Shown here piece by piece: positions 1-8,173 of a stretch of DNA of 64,000 bases. The notes beneath the pieces are model-generated. The model saw only the letters and a list, made by a program, of their open reading frames with translations, searched no databases and had not been told where the DNA came from. Source of the stretch: an uncultured Alphaproteobacteria bacterium (GTDB lineage: Bacteria > Pseudomonadota > Alphaproteobacteria > Micropepsales > Micropepsaceae); NCBI GenBank assembly GCA_903862715.1, contig CAIOYY010000057.1, positions 124,001 through 188,000 of the forward strand, given 5' to 3'. The position numbers and the translations under genes were made by a program. Position 1 is the first letter of the stretch. Every line of letters begins with the position of its first letter.

Positions 1-450
1 CAGCGTCCAGGGTGCGCCCGCGAAACCGATCATCGCCTTGTCGCACGCCAGTGCCCCGCGCACACGGGCCAGTGCCTCATAGACAGGATCCAATTTCTCC
101 GCCCAATGATCCTCGTTCAGATCGAGTTCGGCCAAGGGCGGAAGCGGATCGACAACCGGGCCAATCCCATCTTCAAAGCGCACGCCCTGTCCGAGCGCAT
201 GCGGGATCACGAGAATATCGGAAAACAGAATGGCGGCATCGAGATCGAAACGGCGGATCGGCTGAAGAGTTACTTCCTCCGCCAGATCCGGCGTCATGCA
301 CATGGTCCAGAAGGATCCGGCTTTTTTCCGTGTTGCCTGATACTCGGGCAGATAGCGCCCTGCCTGCCGCATCAACCACACAGGCGCAGGATTCACCGCC
401 TTCTTATCGAAGACCGATAGAAACCGCGCTTTAGGTTCACCTTCCGTCAT
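1..450 (-). CDS. hemE: Uroporphyrinogen decarboxylase, N-terminal 150 codons (3' end outside window)
   Basis: Translating the minus strand from the ATG at 450 gives an open frame to the window edge. It carries HemE hallmarks: VWLMRQAGRYLPEY near residues 24-37 (substrate-binding Arg), an FSDIL motif near residue 80 (catalytic Asp), and GFAGAPWTL at the edge. HemE decarboxylates the four acetate side chains of uroporphyrinogen III to give coproporphyrinogen III in cytosolic haem synthesis. It is divergent from ppsR across 215 nt that should hold both promoters. No good Shine-Dalgarno precedes the ATG, but a TATTAT box ends only 4 nt before it, so a leaderless transcript is possible (inference). 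Confidence 0.95.
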   Translation of the reverse strand, partial: MTEGEPKARFLSVFDKKAVNPAPVWLMRQAGRYLPEYQATRKKAGSFWTMCMTPDLAEEVTLQPIRRFDLDAAILFSDILVIPHALGQGVRFEDGIGPVVDPLPPLAELDLNEDHWAEKLDPVYEALARVRGALACDKAMIGFAGAPWTL

Positions 451-665
451 CTCTATAATAAGACTCTTGAACCTTATGTTGTAGAAGTATGGGCCGGTAC
501 AGTGTGGAGTATTACGCCCGAAGGAGGCTGCAATACGCTCTCTGACGCGGTTTCAGCAAGGGAGATTTCTCCACGGGCGCTGGGGATAAGCGGGGATACT
601 ATCCACGGCGGCTAACCCGCCCGCGCCGAACTCTGTCAAGCTGTGCATGAAACAAGGGTTTATCC

Positions 666-1484
666 ATGCCGCGTGTGTATCATTTGCATCTTGTTTCCGA
701 CGCCACCGGCGAGACGCTCAATACCGTCTCCCGCGCGGTCAGCGTCCAGTTCGAAGGCATGGAGGCGAGGGAACATATTTACGCCCTGGTCCGCAATAAA
801 AGGCAGCTTGCCCGGGCCATCAGCCATATTGCCGCCAATCCCGGGGTCGTCTTCTTCACGCTGGTAAATCCGGTCTTGCGGGAAATTCTCGAAAAGGAAT
901 GCGAACAGCTTGCAATTCCCTGCGTCTCGGTGCTGGACCGGGCGGCGCAGGTCCTGCGCGAATATCTCGGGGCGGAAGAAAGCCATCGACCAGGCGGGCA
1001 GCATGAGGTTGATGCCCGCTATATGGAACGGGTCGAGGCCGTGAATTACGCCATCCACCAGGATGACGGCCAGGGCGCCGAACACCTGGCATCCGCGCAG
1101 GTCGTTCTGGTCGGTCCCAGCCGCACCTCGAAAACGCCAACCTGCGTCTATCTCGCCATTCGTGGAGTGCGCGCGGCCAATGTGCCCTTCGTTCCTGGCG
1201 CGGAACTTCCCGAACAATTGTTCCGGCTGACCAATGTTCTGATTGTCGGGCTCTGGGCGAGTCCCGAACGATTGATGCAGGTCCGGCGCAACAGGCTCAC
1301 CACTATGGGCGAAACCCGCGGCACTGACTATGTAGATGAAGACCGCGTGCGCGATGAAATCGCGGCCGCCCGCCGATTGTATGAACGCTATGACTGGCCG
1401 TCTATTGATGTCACGCGTCGTTCCATTGAAGAAACATCCGCCACTATTCTCAATCTTATGGCCGATCGGGAAGACCATTCGTGA
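666..1484 (+). CDS. ppsR: Pyruvate,phosphate dikinase regulatory protein (bifunctional kinase/phosphorylase, DUF299)
   Basis: 272 residues, normal for the DUF299 family. The N-terminus (VYHLHLVSDATGETL) and the nucleotide-binding loop GPSRTSKT at residues 150-157 are diagnostic. Family members switch PEP synthase or pyruvate,phosphate dikinase off and on by ADP-dependent phosphorylation and Pi-dependent dephosphorylation of a Thr, so they set carbon flow at the PEP/pyruvate node. Which of the two enzymes is the partner cannot be told here. It is first in a tightly overlapping operon, and its TGA overlaps the GTG of the maf gene by 4 nt. The symbol follows usual alphaproteobacterial naming and does not refer to the photosynthesis repressor PpsR. 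Confidence 0.92.
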   Translation: MPRVYHLHLVSDATGETLNTVSRAVSVQFEGMEAREHIYALVRNKRQLARAISHIAANPGVVFFTLVNPVLREILEKECEQLAIPCVSVLDRAAQVLREYLGAEESHRPGGQHEVDARYMERVEAVNYAIHQDDGQGAEHLASAQVVLVGPSRTSKTPTCVYLAIRGVRAANVPFVPGAELPEQLFRLTNVLIVGLWASPERLMQVRRNRLTTMGETRGTDYVDEDRVRDEIAAARRLYERYDWPSIDVTRRSIEETSATILNLMADREDHS

Positions 1485-2080
1485 CTACGCGACTCGTTCT
1501 TGCTTCGGCCAGTCCGACACGGCGCGAGATGCTGCTGGCCGCGAAAATTCCGTTCGAAAGCTTGTCACCGGAGGTCGATGAAGAAGCGATCAAGGATATT
1601 TCGTTGAAGAATGGAGCGTCGCCAGCCGCCATCGCCGATATTCTGGCCGAATATAAAGCACTCCATATCGCCGCGCGGGTTCCGGGCGCTGCGGTGATCG
1701 GCGCGGACCAGGTGCTGGTCTGTGAAGGAAGCCTGTTCAGCAAGGCGCGCTCTCTTGATGAGGCCAGAGAAACACTGAAACTTTTTCGGGGACGCAAACA
1801 CGAATTGGTCAGCGCGGTTGTTCTGGTCCGCGACGATGTTGTTCTCTGGCGCCATACCGAAAGCGCCCATCTTTCGGTGCGCGATTTCTCTGATGCCTTT
1901 CTCGATTCCTATCTTGCGGTAGAAGGGGAAGATATTCTGGGCTCCGTGGGCTGCTACCGCATCGAAGGCGCCGGCGTGCAATTGTTCGACAAGGTCGAAG
2001 GCGATCAGTTCACGATACGCGGGCTCCCTTTCATCGCGCTTCTGGGCGCCTTGCGCGAATACGGGATCCTCATTCCATGA
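1481..2080 (+). CDS. maf: Maf-family nucleotide pyrophosphatase
   Basis: 199 residues starting at GTG, coupled by a 4-nt overlap to ppsR. Visible Maf signatures are LASASPTRREMLL at residues 6-18, where the Ser/Arg pair contacts substrate, and GADQVL near residue 74 with the catalytic-base Asp. Maf proteins hydrolyse non-canonical or modified NTPs (dTTP/UTP or m7GTP type) to NMP and PPi. The exact nucleotide preference cannot be read from the sequence. The position between ppsR and aroE is the usual alphaproteobacterial arrangement. Function is nucleotide-pool sanitation in the cytosol. Confidence 0.9.
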   Translation: MTTRLVLASASPTRREMLLAAKIPFESLSPEVDEEAIKDISLKNGASPAAIADILAEYKALHIAARVPGAAVIGADQVLVCEGSLFSKARSLDEARETLKLFRGRKHELVSAVVLVRDDVVLWRHTESAHLSVRDFSDAFLDSYLAVEGEDILGSVGCYRIEGAGVQLFDKVEGDQFTIRGLPFIALLGALREYGILIP

Positions 2081-2934
2081 GCGCACCGGTGAGCTTCGCG
2101 GGTGTCGTTGGCTGGCCCATTTCGCAATCGGTTTCACCGACGATGCATAATTTCTGGATCGCGCAATATGGTCTGGACGCCGAATATATTCCGCTCGCCG
2201 TAAAGCCGGAAGATTTCGCGGAGGTGATGGCGCGTCTTCCCGAGAAGGGCTTTGCGGGCGTCAATGTCACCATCCCGCATAAGGAAGCAGCTTTTAAGCT
2301 CTCCACTACCCTGGATACGAATGCACGCGCCGCCGGCGCGGTAAATCTGCTGGTGTTCGATCAGGGAAAAATCCATGGCCGCAACACGGACATTCCCGGT
2401 TTCTCAGCGGCGCTGACCGAATCCTTCGGTCCCGGCATCGCACGCGCGGCACCGGCCGTTGTTCTCGGCGCCGGGGGCGCCGCCCGCGCCGTCGTGCTGG
2501 CATTGATACATCAAGGCGCGTTCGACATACGCATCCTCAACCGCACAGAAACGCGCGCGCGCAATCTCATAGATCTCGTACAGGATAAGGGCACGAAGCT
2601 CTCGGCTCCCGATTGGGGGGATTGGAATGCGGCGTTCGAAGGCGCAGGACTTCTCGTCAACACCACCAGCCTCGGCATGATCGGTAAGGACGCGCTCCAT
2701 ATTCCACTGGAGCATTTGCCACGTGGGGCCGCTGTCGCCGATATCGTCTATAATCCGCTGGAAACCGCACTCCTTGCCGATGCGCGCGCACGCGGTCATC
2801 GCACCATGGATGGTCTCGGTATGCTGATGCATCAGGCCGTCCCGGCTTTCGCGGCCTGGTTCGGTGTTACGCCGCAGGTGACGCCCGATTTGCGTGCGGT
2901 GCTCGAGGAAAAATTGCGCGGCGTGAAGCCGTGA
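2077..2934 (+). CDS. aroE: Shikimate dehydrogenase (NADP+)
   Basis: 285 residues, ATG overlapping the maf stop by 4 nt. The substrate-binding start [14 protein letters not shown] (about residues 13-26), the catalytic Lys/Asp region [12 protein letters not shown] (about 64-75) and NTDIPGF (near 108), and a Rossmann [11 protein letters not shown] loop (about 130-140) are all present. The enzyme reduces 3-dehydroshikimate to shikimate in aromatic amino-acid synthesis. The C-terminal [15 protein letters not shown] motif is also typical. The gene is translationally coupled on both sides (maf upstream, coaE downstream). Confidence 0.95.
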   Translation: MSAPVSFAGVVGWPISQSVSPTMHNFWIAQYGLDAEYIPLAVKPEDFAEVMARLPEKGFAGVNVTIPHKEAAFKLSTTLDTNARAAGAVNLLVFDQGKIHGRNTDIPGFSAALTESFGPGIARAAPAVVLGAGGAARAVVLALIHQGAFDIRILNRTETRARNLIDLVQDKGTKLSAPDWGDWNAAFEGAGLLVNTTSLGMIGKDALHIPLEHLPRGAAVADIVYNPLETALLADARARGHRTMDGLGMLMHQAVPAFAAWFGVTPQVTPDLRAVLEEKLRGVKP

Positions 2935-3545
2935 GCGCTGCGAAAAAGCCTTTTTTGATTGGTCTTACCGGCTCCATCGGCATGGGAAAATCCGAAACCG
3001 CGAACATGTTCGCGCGCGCCGGAGTGCCCGTGTACGACGCCGATGGCGCAGTTGCCGCGCTCTATGCTGAGGGCGGTGCGGCTGTAGAGGCTATCAGCAA
3101 CACCTTTCCCCATGCCGTCGTCAACAATGCGGTGGACCGTGCCCGCCTTTCTAAAATCGTATCGGACGATAAAGCCGCCTTCGACCGTCTCGAAGACATC
3201 GTGCACCCGCTCGTTTTTTCGAAACGGCAGGAATTTCTAGAAAGAATAGCAGCAGAAGACGCACCCCTCGCCGTACTCGATATACCGCTTCTGTTCGAGA
3301 CGGGAAGCGAAAAGGATGTCGACGCTGTCGTCGTCGTATCGGCGCCGGCGGAAATACAACGCGCCCGGGTTCTCGCCCGGCCGGGCATGACCGAAGAAAA
3401 ATTCGCCGCGCTTCTCGCGCGTCAGGTGCCGGATTCCGAAAAGCGTGCAAAAGCCGATTTCGTCATTGATACCGGCAAAGGCTTGCCCCACGCTGAGGCA
3501 CAGGTCGCGGCCATCCTTGCGCGCCTTAAAGCACGCCCTATTTAA
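2931..3545 (+). CDS. coaE: Dephospho-CoA kinase
   Basis: 204 residues from a GTG that overlaps the aroE stop by 4 nt. The P-loop GSIGMGKS is at residues 14-21. DADGAV near residue 36 and the DIPLLFETG segment near residue 120 are the other CoaE signatures. It phosphorylates the 3'-hydroxyl of dephospho-CoA, the last step of CoA synthesis. A 23-nt gap with a GGAAG ribosome-binding site separates it from dnaQ, so the two are probably still one transcript. Confidence 0.95.
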   Translation: MSAAKKPFLIGLTGSIGMGKSETANMFARAGVPVYDADGAVAALYAEGGAAVEAISNTFPHAVVNNAVDRARLSKIVSDDKAAFDRLEDIVHPLVFSKRQEFLERIAAEDAPLAVLDIPLLFETGSEKDVDAVVVVSAPAEIQRARVLARPGMTEEKFAALLARQVPDSEKRAKADFVIDTGKGLPHAEAQVAAILARLKARPI

Positions 3546-3568
3546 ACAAGCGCTTTCACGGAAGACCC

Positions 3569-4261
3569 ATGCGGGAAATCGTTCTCGATACGGAAACGAC
3601 AGGCCTCGATCCGGGGCAGGGCCATCGAATCATTGAAATCTGCTGTCTCGAACTTGAGAATCATGTTCCGACCGACCGCGTCTTTCACCAGCTCATCCAT
3701 CCTGAGCGCGACATTCCGGAAGAAGCCGCGCGGGTGCATGGCATTACGATCGACAAGCTTGAAGGCGCGCCGTTCTTCGCTGCGATCGCCGACGAATTTC
3801 TTGCCTTTATCGGGGATTCACCGCTCGTCATCCACAATGCCGAATTCGATCTGAAATTTTTGAACGCCGAACTCGGGCGCCTGTCGAAGCCTTTGCTCGT
3901 TCCGGGGCGCGGTATCGACACGATCCAGCTCGCCAAGCGTCGCTTTCCGGGTGCGCGCTATTCGCTCGATGAACTTTGCCGGCGCTTCAGCATCGATCTG
4001 TCGGTGCGCACGCTGCACAGTGCCAAGGTCGATACCGAACTCCTCGCCCAGGTCTATCTGGAGCTCCTTGGCGGGCGACAGGCCCATTTGCAGCTGGCGC
4101 CCTGGGAAGGACGCGAATCCCGCGAAATCGGTACGGAAAAGCGCGCCGCGCGCCAGCGCCCCGAAGCGCTGCCGTCCCGTCTCGGCGCAGACGAGCGCGA
4201 AGCGCATGCGCGCTTTGTCGCCGCCGAGTTGAAGAATGATCCCGTATGGGGATGGGGATGA
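3569..4261 (+). CDS. dnaQ: DNA polymerase III epsilon subunit (proofreading 3'-5' exonuclease)
   Basis: 230 residues. The DEDDh exonuclease residues can be placed: D7 and E9 in LDTETTG, D94 in HNAEFDLKF, and H150/D155 in LHSAKVDTE. The C-terminal ~50 residues after the exonuclease domain would contact the polymerase alpha subunit. Role is replication fidelity. The start is set by the ATG at 3569 with GGAAG 7 nt upstream. The gene ends 4 nt before the stop of the convergent secB, and no clear terminator lies between them. The dnaQ/secB neighbourhood is conserved in alphaproteobacteria. Confidence 0.94.
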   Translation: MREIVLDTETTGLDPGQGHRIIEICCLELENHVPTDRVFHQLIHPERDIPEEAARVHGITIDKLEGAPFFAAIADEFLAFIGDSPLVIHNAEFDLKFLNAELGRLSKPLLVPGRGIDTIQLAKRRFPGARYSLDELCRRFSIDLSVRTLHSAKVDTELLAQVYLELLGGRQAHLQLAPWEGRESREIGTEKRAARQRPEALPSRLGADEREAHARFVAAELKNDPVWGWG

Positions 4262-4265
4262 AGGC

Positions 4266-4751
4266 TTAAGACGCCACGCGCTGACCGGCGGTTTCCGCCA
4301 TCTTCTTGCGGTAGAGCGCGACGAAATCGATCGGCTCCAGCATCAACGGCATCATGCCGCCGTCGCGCGTCACATCGGAGATAATGCGGCGGGCAAACGG
4401 GAAAAGCTGGCGCGGAATCTCAATCATCAGAACCTGCTGGAGATAGTCTTCCGGCACGTTCTTCAGAATGACATAGGCGGCATAGGCCAGTTCGATGATG
4501 AACATCGGCTTGCCGTCATCGGTCGCGGTGATGCGGAGCTTCATCACGAGTTCGTACTGGGTCGGATCGCTGCCGCGACCCGCCTGCAGGTCAACCGCAA
4601 GCTCGACCTTAGGGCTTTTAACCTGGCGGCCGATGCCCGGATTTTCGAACGAAAGATCCTTCACATACTGGCTGACCATCTGAATCTGGGGTTCCGGCGT
4701 CGCGGTGCCTGCGGGCGGAGCGTCTGCCGGAGGGGTGGTTTCGTCAGCCAT
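4266..4751 (-). CDS. secB: Protein-export chaperone SecB
   Basis: 161 residues. The core sequence around residues 22-60 (VSQYVKDLSFENPG, then KVELAVDLQA) and the late segment IPRQLFPFARRIISDV are typical SecB, which acts as a tetramer that holds pre-proteins unfolded and hands them to SecA. The first ~20 residues are Pro/Ala/Thr-rich and variable. It is convergent with dnaQ with a 4-nt gap. A near-perfect 19-bp palindrome lies about 80 nt upstream of the start codon. Confidence 0.94.
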   Translation of the reverse strand: MADETTPPADAPPAGTATPEPQIQMVSQYVKDLSFENPGIGRQVKSPKVELAVDLQAGRGSDPTQYELVMKLRITATDDGKPMFIIELAYAAYVILKNVPEDYLQQVLMIEIPRQLFPFARRIISDVTRDGGMMPLMLEPIDFVALYRKKMAETAGQRVAS

Positions 4752-5056
4752 GTTCGTCGCCTTCTCTTGCGGGTCTCTTCTCGTTTTCGGGGCCCGCCGC
4801 TACCATGAATGAAGGGAATTTTACAAGCGATGGACCGTGCAGCACAGTCCCAGCCCATGCCCGGCGGCCGCTTTTGCCGCAGAATCCTAAATAGAGGTTA
4901 GAAAATGCACGTGTTTGAGTCTGGACCCGGATAACGTGGGGTACTAGGCTGCATTGAGCTTGCGGCGTGCGACGGGACCCTCGCTGACAAGATTTGATTT
5001 TCCGCGCCGGACCCGAAGCCGGGGAGGGCAGAAAAGGCGCGGATGTAGGGTTAACG
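4752..5056. other. Divergent intergenic region, secB / Tim44-like gene
   Basis: About 305 nt with no convincing gene; short frames here lack a ribosome-binding site and coding character. It should hold the promoters of secB (minus) and the Tim44-like gene (plus). The only distinct structure is the palindrome at 4832-4850. In many relatives an fxsA gene sits next to secB; none is seen here. Confidence 0.6.
4832..4850. repeat. 19-bp near-perfect palindrome upstream of secB
   Basis: The arms GGACCGTGC and GCACAGTCC flank a single A and pair at eight of nine positions. It is centred about 90 nt upstream of the secB start, so it could be an operator or a 5' leader hairpin. No regulator is suggested by the sequence. 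Confidence 0.35.
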
Positions 5057-5716
5057 ATGCCAACGCCGTATATTGATATCATTCTCCTGGCCATGATCGC
5101 GGTTTTCATCGCGTTTCGGCTCTATAGTGTTCTTGGCCGTCGCACTGGAAACGAGCGCGCGCCGGAAGAACGCGTCCGCGTCCCGGACGCCAGGGCCAAA
5201 CAGCCGGTCGATGACAATGTCGTAAAACTTCCCGACCGTGCGGGCACCGCCGCGGTACGGAACGACCCCGTGTCGCGCGGGCTCATGGATATCAAGCTTG
5301 CCGACCGCCGGTTTGACGACGCTGGATTCCTTGAAGGCGCGCGTTCCGCTTATGAAATGATCGTCTCGGCCTTTGCCGATGGCGACCGCGATGCGCTGCG
5401 CCCGCTTCTGGGCGACGACGTCTACAAGGCCTTCGAGCGTGCGATTACGGAACGGGAACGGCGCAACCAGCGTATGGAATTCAAATTCCTCGGCTTGGAA
5501 TCGGCCAAGATCACCGCTGCGGAATTGAACGACCGGACCGCTGAAATCACCATCGCATTTGTCAGTGATGTGATCGAAGCGCTGCGCAATGGAACGGGCG
5601 ACCTGATCGAAGGCGAATCCATCGCCCCTAATCGTGTCACCGATGTCTGGACCTTCGCGCGCGATGTGAAGTCGCGCGACCCCAACTGGGCGCTGGTCGC
5701 GACGTCGAGCGCGTAA
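5057..5716 (+). CDS. Tim44-like domain protein with N-terminal membrane anchor
   Basis: 219 residues from the ATG at 5057, which has an AGGG ribosome-binding site; an in-frame ATG at 4994 has none and would put 21 hydrophilic residues before the anchor. Residues 4-20 (YIDIILLAMIAVFIAFR) form one membrane helix. A charged linker follows, then a C-terminal Tim44/TIM14-like domain from about residue 85 to the end, with FLEGARSAYEMIVSAFADGD and DVWTFARDV typical of bacterial TimA homologues. The bacterial role is not settled; an inner-membrane function near preprotein handling is inferred from fold and from the secB neighbour. mltA follows after 13 nt. Confidence 0.85.
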   Translation: MPTPYIDIILLAMIAVFIAFRLYSVLGRRTGNERAPEERVRVPDARAKQPVDDNVVKLPDRAGTAAVRNDPVSRGLMDIKLADRRFDDAGFLEGARSAYEMIVSAFADGDRDALRPLLGDDVYKAFERAITERERRNQRMEFKFLGLESAKITAAELNDRTAEITIAFVSDVIEALRNGTGDLIEGESIAPNRVTDVWTFARDVKSRDPNWALVATSSA

Positions 5717-5729
5717 GATTTCCGGCAAA

Positions 5730-7013
5730 GTGGCCCGGCGCGCTTTGCGTATCCCTCGAGAAAAATCTTCGGCCTTTGCCCGGCGCATTCGCGCTCGGCT
5801 CGCGGGCGTTGCCGCCTGTCTTGCGGTCGCCGCGTGCATACCTCCCGATGTTCCCGTACCTGATGCGGACGGGCCCCTCCGCCTCACACAGATCGGATTT
5901 GCTGAACTCGATGGCTGGAGAGAAACCCCCCTCATATCCGCATTGGACGCCTTTCGCCGCTCCTGCGAGATTTTCATCGCAAAGCCGGACGATGCCACAT
6001 TAACGGGCGCAGGCTATGGCGGCGCCGTCAGTGATTGGCGCCTGCCTTGCACGCGTGCCGTCATGGTCGCGTCGGGAGACGCCGCCGCCCATGCGTTTTT
6101 CACGAGCGAATTTACGCCCTACCGCATATCGGAAGGTGATAACACCGAATGCCTTTTCACGGGCTATTACGAGCCTGAACTTCGAGGAAGCCTCATCAGG
6201 CAGGGCGCGTATCAGACACCGCTTTATGCCCTGCCCGACGATCTCGTGAGCGTCGATCTTGGTCTCTTTCGCGAGGCACTCGCCGGACAGCGCCTTGCGG
6301 GCCGAGTGGAAGACGGCAGGCTCGTCCCCTATGCGCCGCGCGCCGATATCGCGCGCAACGGCCTCGCCACCGCCGAGCCGCTTGTCTTCATCGATGATCC
6401 TGCGGATGCCTTCTTCCTGCAGGTCCAGGGCTCCGGCCGCATTGTGCTGGAGGATGGCCGCGTATTGCGCGCCGCCTATGCCGGACAGAACGGCCACCCT
6501 TACACCGCCATAGGCGCGGTGCTGATCCGGCGCGGCGCATTGACCCGCGAAAATGTCTCGATGCAGTCGATCCGCGCCTGGCTGACGGCCCATCCCGATG
6601 AGGCTCCGGCGCTGCTCGATGAAAATGCGTCCTATGTTTTTTTCTCCCTCCAGCCCCTGGACGATCCTTCGCAGGGCCCTCGCGGATCGCAGGGCGTGCC
6701 GTTGACGGCAGAGGCCAGTATCGCGGTCGATACCGGGCGGCATCCTCTGGGTGCGCCGCTATGGATCGAAACAACCGCCCCTGCTTCTGCCGAAACGGCG
6801 CCCGACGAAATGTTTCACCGGCTCCTGATCGCGCAGGACACCGGCGGAGCGATCCGCGGGTCCTTGCGCGGCGATGTGTTCTGGGGATTCGGCGAGGCGG
6901 CCGGACATATCGCGGGCCGCATGCGCGGCATGGGAAGCATGACGGTTCTGCTCCCCAACGCTCTCGCGGCGCGTCTCGGGGCCCATTTCGACGCCGGTGC
7001 AACCCCGCCATGA
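5730..7013 (+). CDS. mltA: Membrane-bound lytic murein transglycosylase A (lipoprotein)
   Basis: 427 residues from a GTG. An Arg-rich n-region, a hydrophobic stretch and the lipobox LAVAAC put the lipidated Cys at residue 36. The MltA barrel domain follows, including YYEPELRGS near residue 150, and then the C-terminal 3D domain with AQDTGGAIRG (Asp 370) and RGDVFWGFG (Asp 382). Asp in this motif is the catalytic acid. The enzyme cleaves glycan strands to 1,6-anhydro-muropeptides at the outer-membrane inner face. The stop overlaps the smr start by 4 nt. An AmpG-like permease for the products is encoded at 40.9 kb. Confidence 0.93.
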   Translation: MARRALRIPREKSSAFARRIRARLAGVAACLAVAACIPPDVPVPDADGPLRLTQIGFAELDGWRETPLISALDAFRRSCEIFIAKPDDATLTGAGYGGAVSDWRLPCTRAVMVASGDAAAHAFFTSEFTPYRISEGDNTECLFTGYYEPELRGSLIRQGAYQTPLYALPDDLVSVDLGLFREALAGQRLAGRVEDGRLVPYAPRADIARNGLATAEPLVFIDDPADAFFLQVQGSGRIVLEDGRVLRAAYAGQNGHPYTAIGAVLIRRGALTRENVSMQSIRAWLTAHPDEAPALLDENASYVFFSLQPLDDPSQGPRGSQGVPLTAEASIAVDTGRHPLGAPLWIETTAPASAETAPDEMFHRLLIAQDTGGAIRGSLRGDVFWGFGEAAGHIAGRMRGMGSMTVLLPNALAARLGAHFDAGATPP

Positions 7014-7519
7014 AAAGCGGCAAAAAGGATATCAGCGAAAGCGATGCCGCGCTCTTCCGCGAAGTGCTGAAGGATGCACGGCCGCTGGACTCCAAACCGC
7101 TTCACCGCGAACCATTGAAGCCGCGTTCACGCAATGCCCCGATAAACCCGTTTCCCGCAGCGACCCCGCCACCGAAACCGCCGGTCTTTACACAGGCACA
7201 TACGTCCGAAATCGGTGGGCACCGTGAGGCGCATTTTCGTAAAGGGCGGCTGGAACCCGAAGCGCGAATCGACCTGCACGGTTACACTCAGGATGCCGCC
7301 TATCGCGCGCTTCATCGCTTCGTGCTGCGCGCCCGGTCGCTCGACCAGCGTCTCGTGCTCGTAATCACCGGCAAAGCAGGGGTGCTGCACAACATGCTGC
7401 CGCGTTGGCTCGGCGAAAGCGATTTCCGCGAGCTCGTGGTCGGCGCGAGTGCGGCCCATATCAAGCATGGTGGCACAGGCGCCTATTATGTCGCGCTGAA
7501 ACGCGCGCGCGAGAAATAG
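7010..7519 (+). CDS. Smr-domain protein (putative nuclease/RNA-binding)
   Basis: 169 residues starting at the ATG that overlaps the mltA TGA; the frame is open further upstream, but that part is antisense-like within mltA coding sequence. A Pro-rich, variable N-terminus (residues 1-75) precedes a C-terminal Smr domain with DLHGYTQDAAYRAL near residue 87 and GKAGVLHNMLPRWL near 121. GKG-type Smr loops are GKA here. Family members bind or cut nucleic acid, and some act in ribosome rescue. The mltA-smr pair is conserved in alphaproteobacteria, but the reason is unknown. Confidence 0.88.
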   Translation: MKSGKKDISESDAALFREVLKDARPLDSKPLHREPLKPRSRNAPINPFPAATPPPKPPVFTQAHTSEIGGHREAHFRKGRLEPEARIDLHGYTQDAAYRALHRFVLRARSLDQRLVLVITGKAGVLHNMLPRWLGESDFRELVVGASAAHIKHGGTGAYYVALKRAREK

Positions 7520-7942
7520 ATGCTGCGCCAGGCATCCACGACACGGGTGGTTACGGCACAGGGGCCACGTCTGACGGATATCACCCGTGACGCGTCCGCG
7601 TTCGTCTCGCAATCAGGCATAAAGGAGGGGCTTCTCACCCTCTTCCTGCGTCACACATCGGCGTCGCTGGTCATTCAGGAAAATGCGGATACTGATGTGT
7701 TGCGCGATCTGGAAGATTTCTTCTCCCGGCTGGTCACGCGCGACACCAGGGTCTATCGCCACACGACGGAAGGCGCGGACGACATGCCCGCTCATATACG
7801 CGCGGCTCTTACGCAAACATCCCTTTCGATCCCGGTGACAAAGGGCGAACTCGCGCTGGGCGTCTGGCAGGCGATCTATCTCTTTGAGCACCGCGACGCG
7901 CCGCACCGGCGCGAGGTGATGATGCATGTGGTCGGGGAATAA
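7520..7942 (+). CDS. YjbQ/UPF0047 family protein
   Basis: 140 residues; the ATG directly follows the smr TAG, so the two are co-transcribed. Family signatures are LTLFLRHTSASLVIQENAD near residues 38-56, HTTEGADDMPAHIRAAL near 86-102, and LGVWQAIYLFEHRD near 117-130. Conserved His/Asp/Glu residues line the site of the trimeric fold. Some members have weak thiamine-phosphate synthase activity, and the physiological role remains open. Confidence 0.9.
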   Translation: MLRQASTTRVVTAQGPRLTDITRDASAFVSQSGIKEGLLTLFLRHTSASLVIQENADTDVLRDLEDFFSRLVTRDTRVYRHTTEGADDMPAHIRAALTQTSLSIPVTKGELALGVWQAIYLFEHRDAPHRREVMMHVVGE

Positions 7943-7948
7943 TTACGC

Positions 7949-8173
7949 TTATGGCTGCCGGTTCGCGCCGACATTGCGCGCGATGCTCACAACTTCGATA
8001 AGGGTCGCGTCTCCATTCATTTGTTGGGCAACATCGTCGCGTGCGGCCGCATCACCGCAGGCAAAAATCGCCGCACCTCCGATATTGAATTGTGGCGGCA
8101 GCGGCTTCGCCTCTTCGTGCTCCAGACCCGTCTCCGCCGCATTACGCGATGCCCGCCTTCGCCGCCAGCACGC
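7949..8173 (-). other. Start-less open frame with coding-like composition downstream of the PfkB kinase
   Basis: In the minus-strand frame shifted +1 from the kinase, 75 codons are open from the stop at 8174-8176 to a TAA at 7949-7951. The codons look like genuine alphaproteobacterial usage, and the peptide is natural-looking (for example FNIGGAAIFACGD and LIEVVSIARNVGANRQP). There is no ATG, GTG or TTG in the first ~50 codons; the first ATG leaves only about 24 codons. It could be the remnant of a truncated gene, a frame read by frameshift past the kinase stop, or chance. I do not recognise the sequence. Confidence 0.3.

Noticed and set aside
489..545. An 18-codon frame (MGRYSVEYYARRRL start) between hemE and ppsR.
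   Set aside because: Too short, no good ribosome-binding site, and no attenuator-like structure downstream; likely chance.
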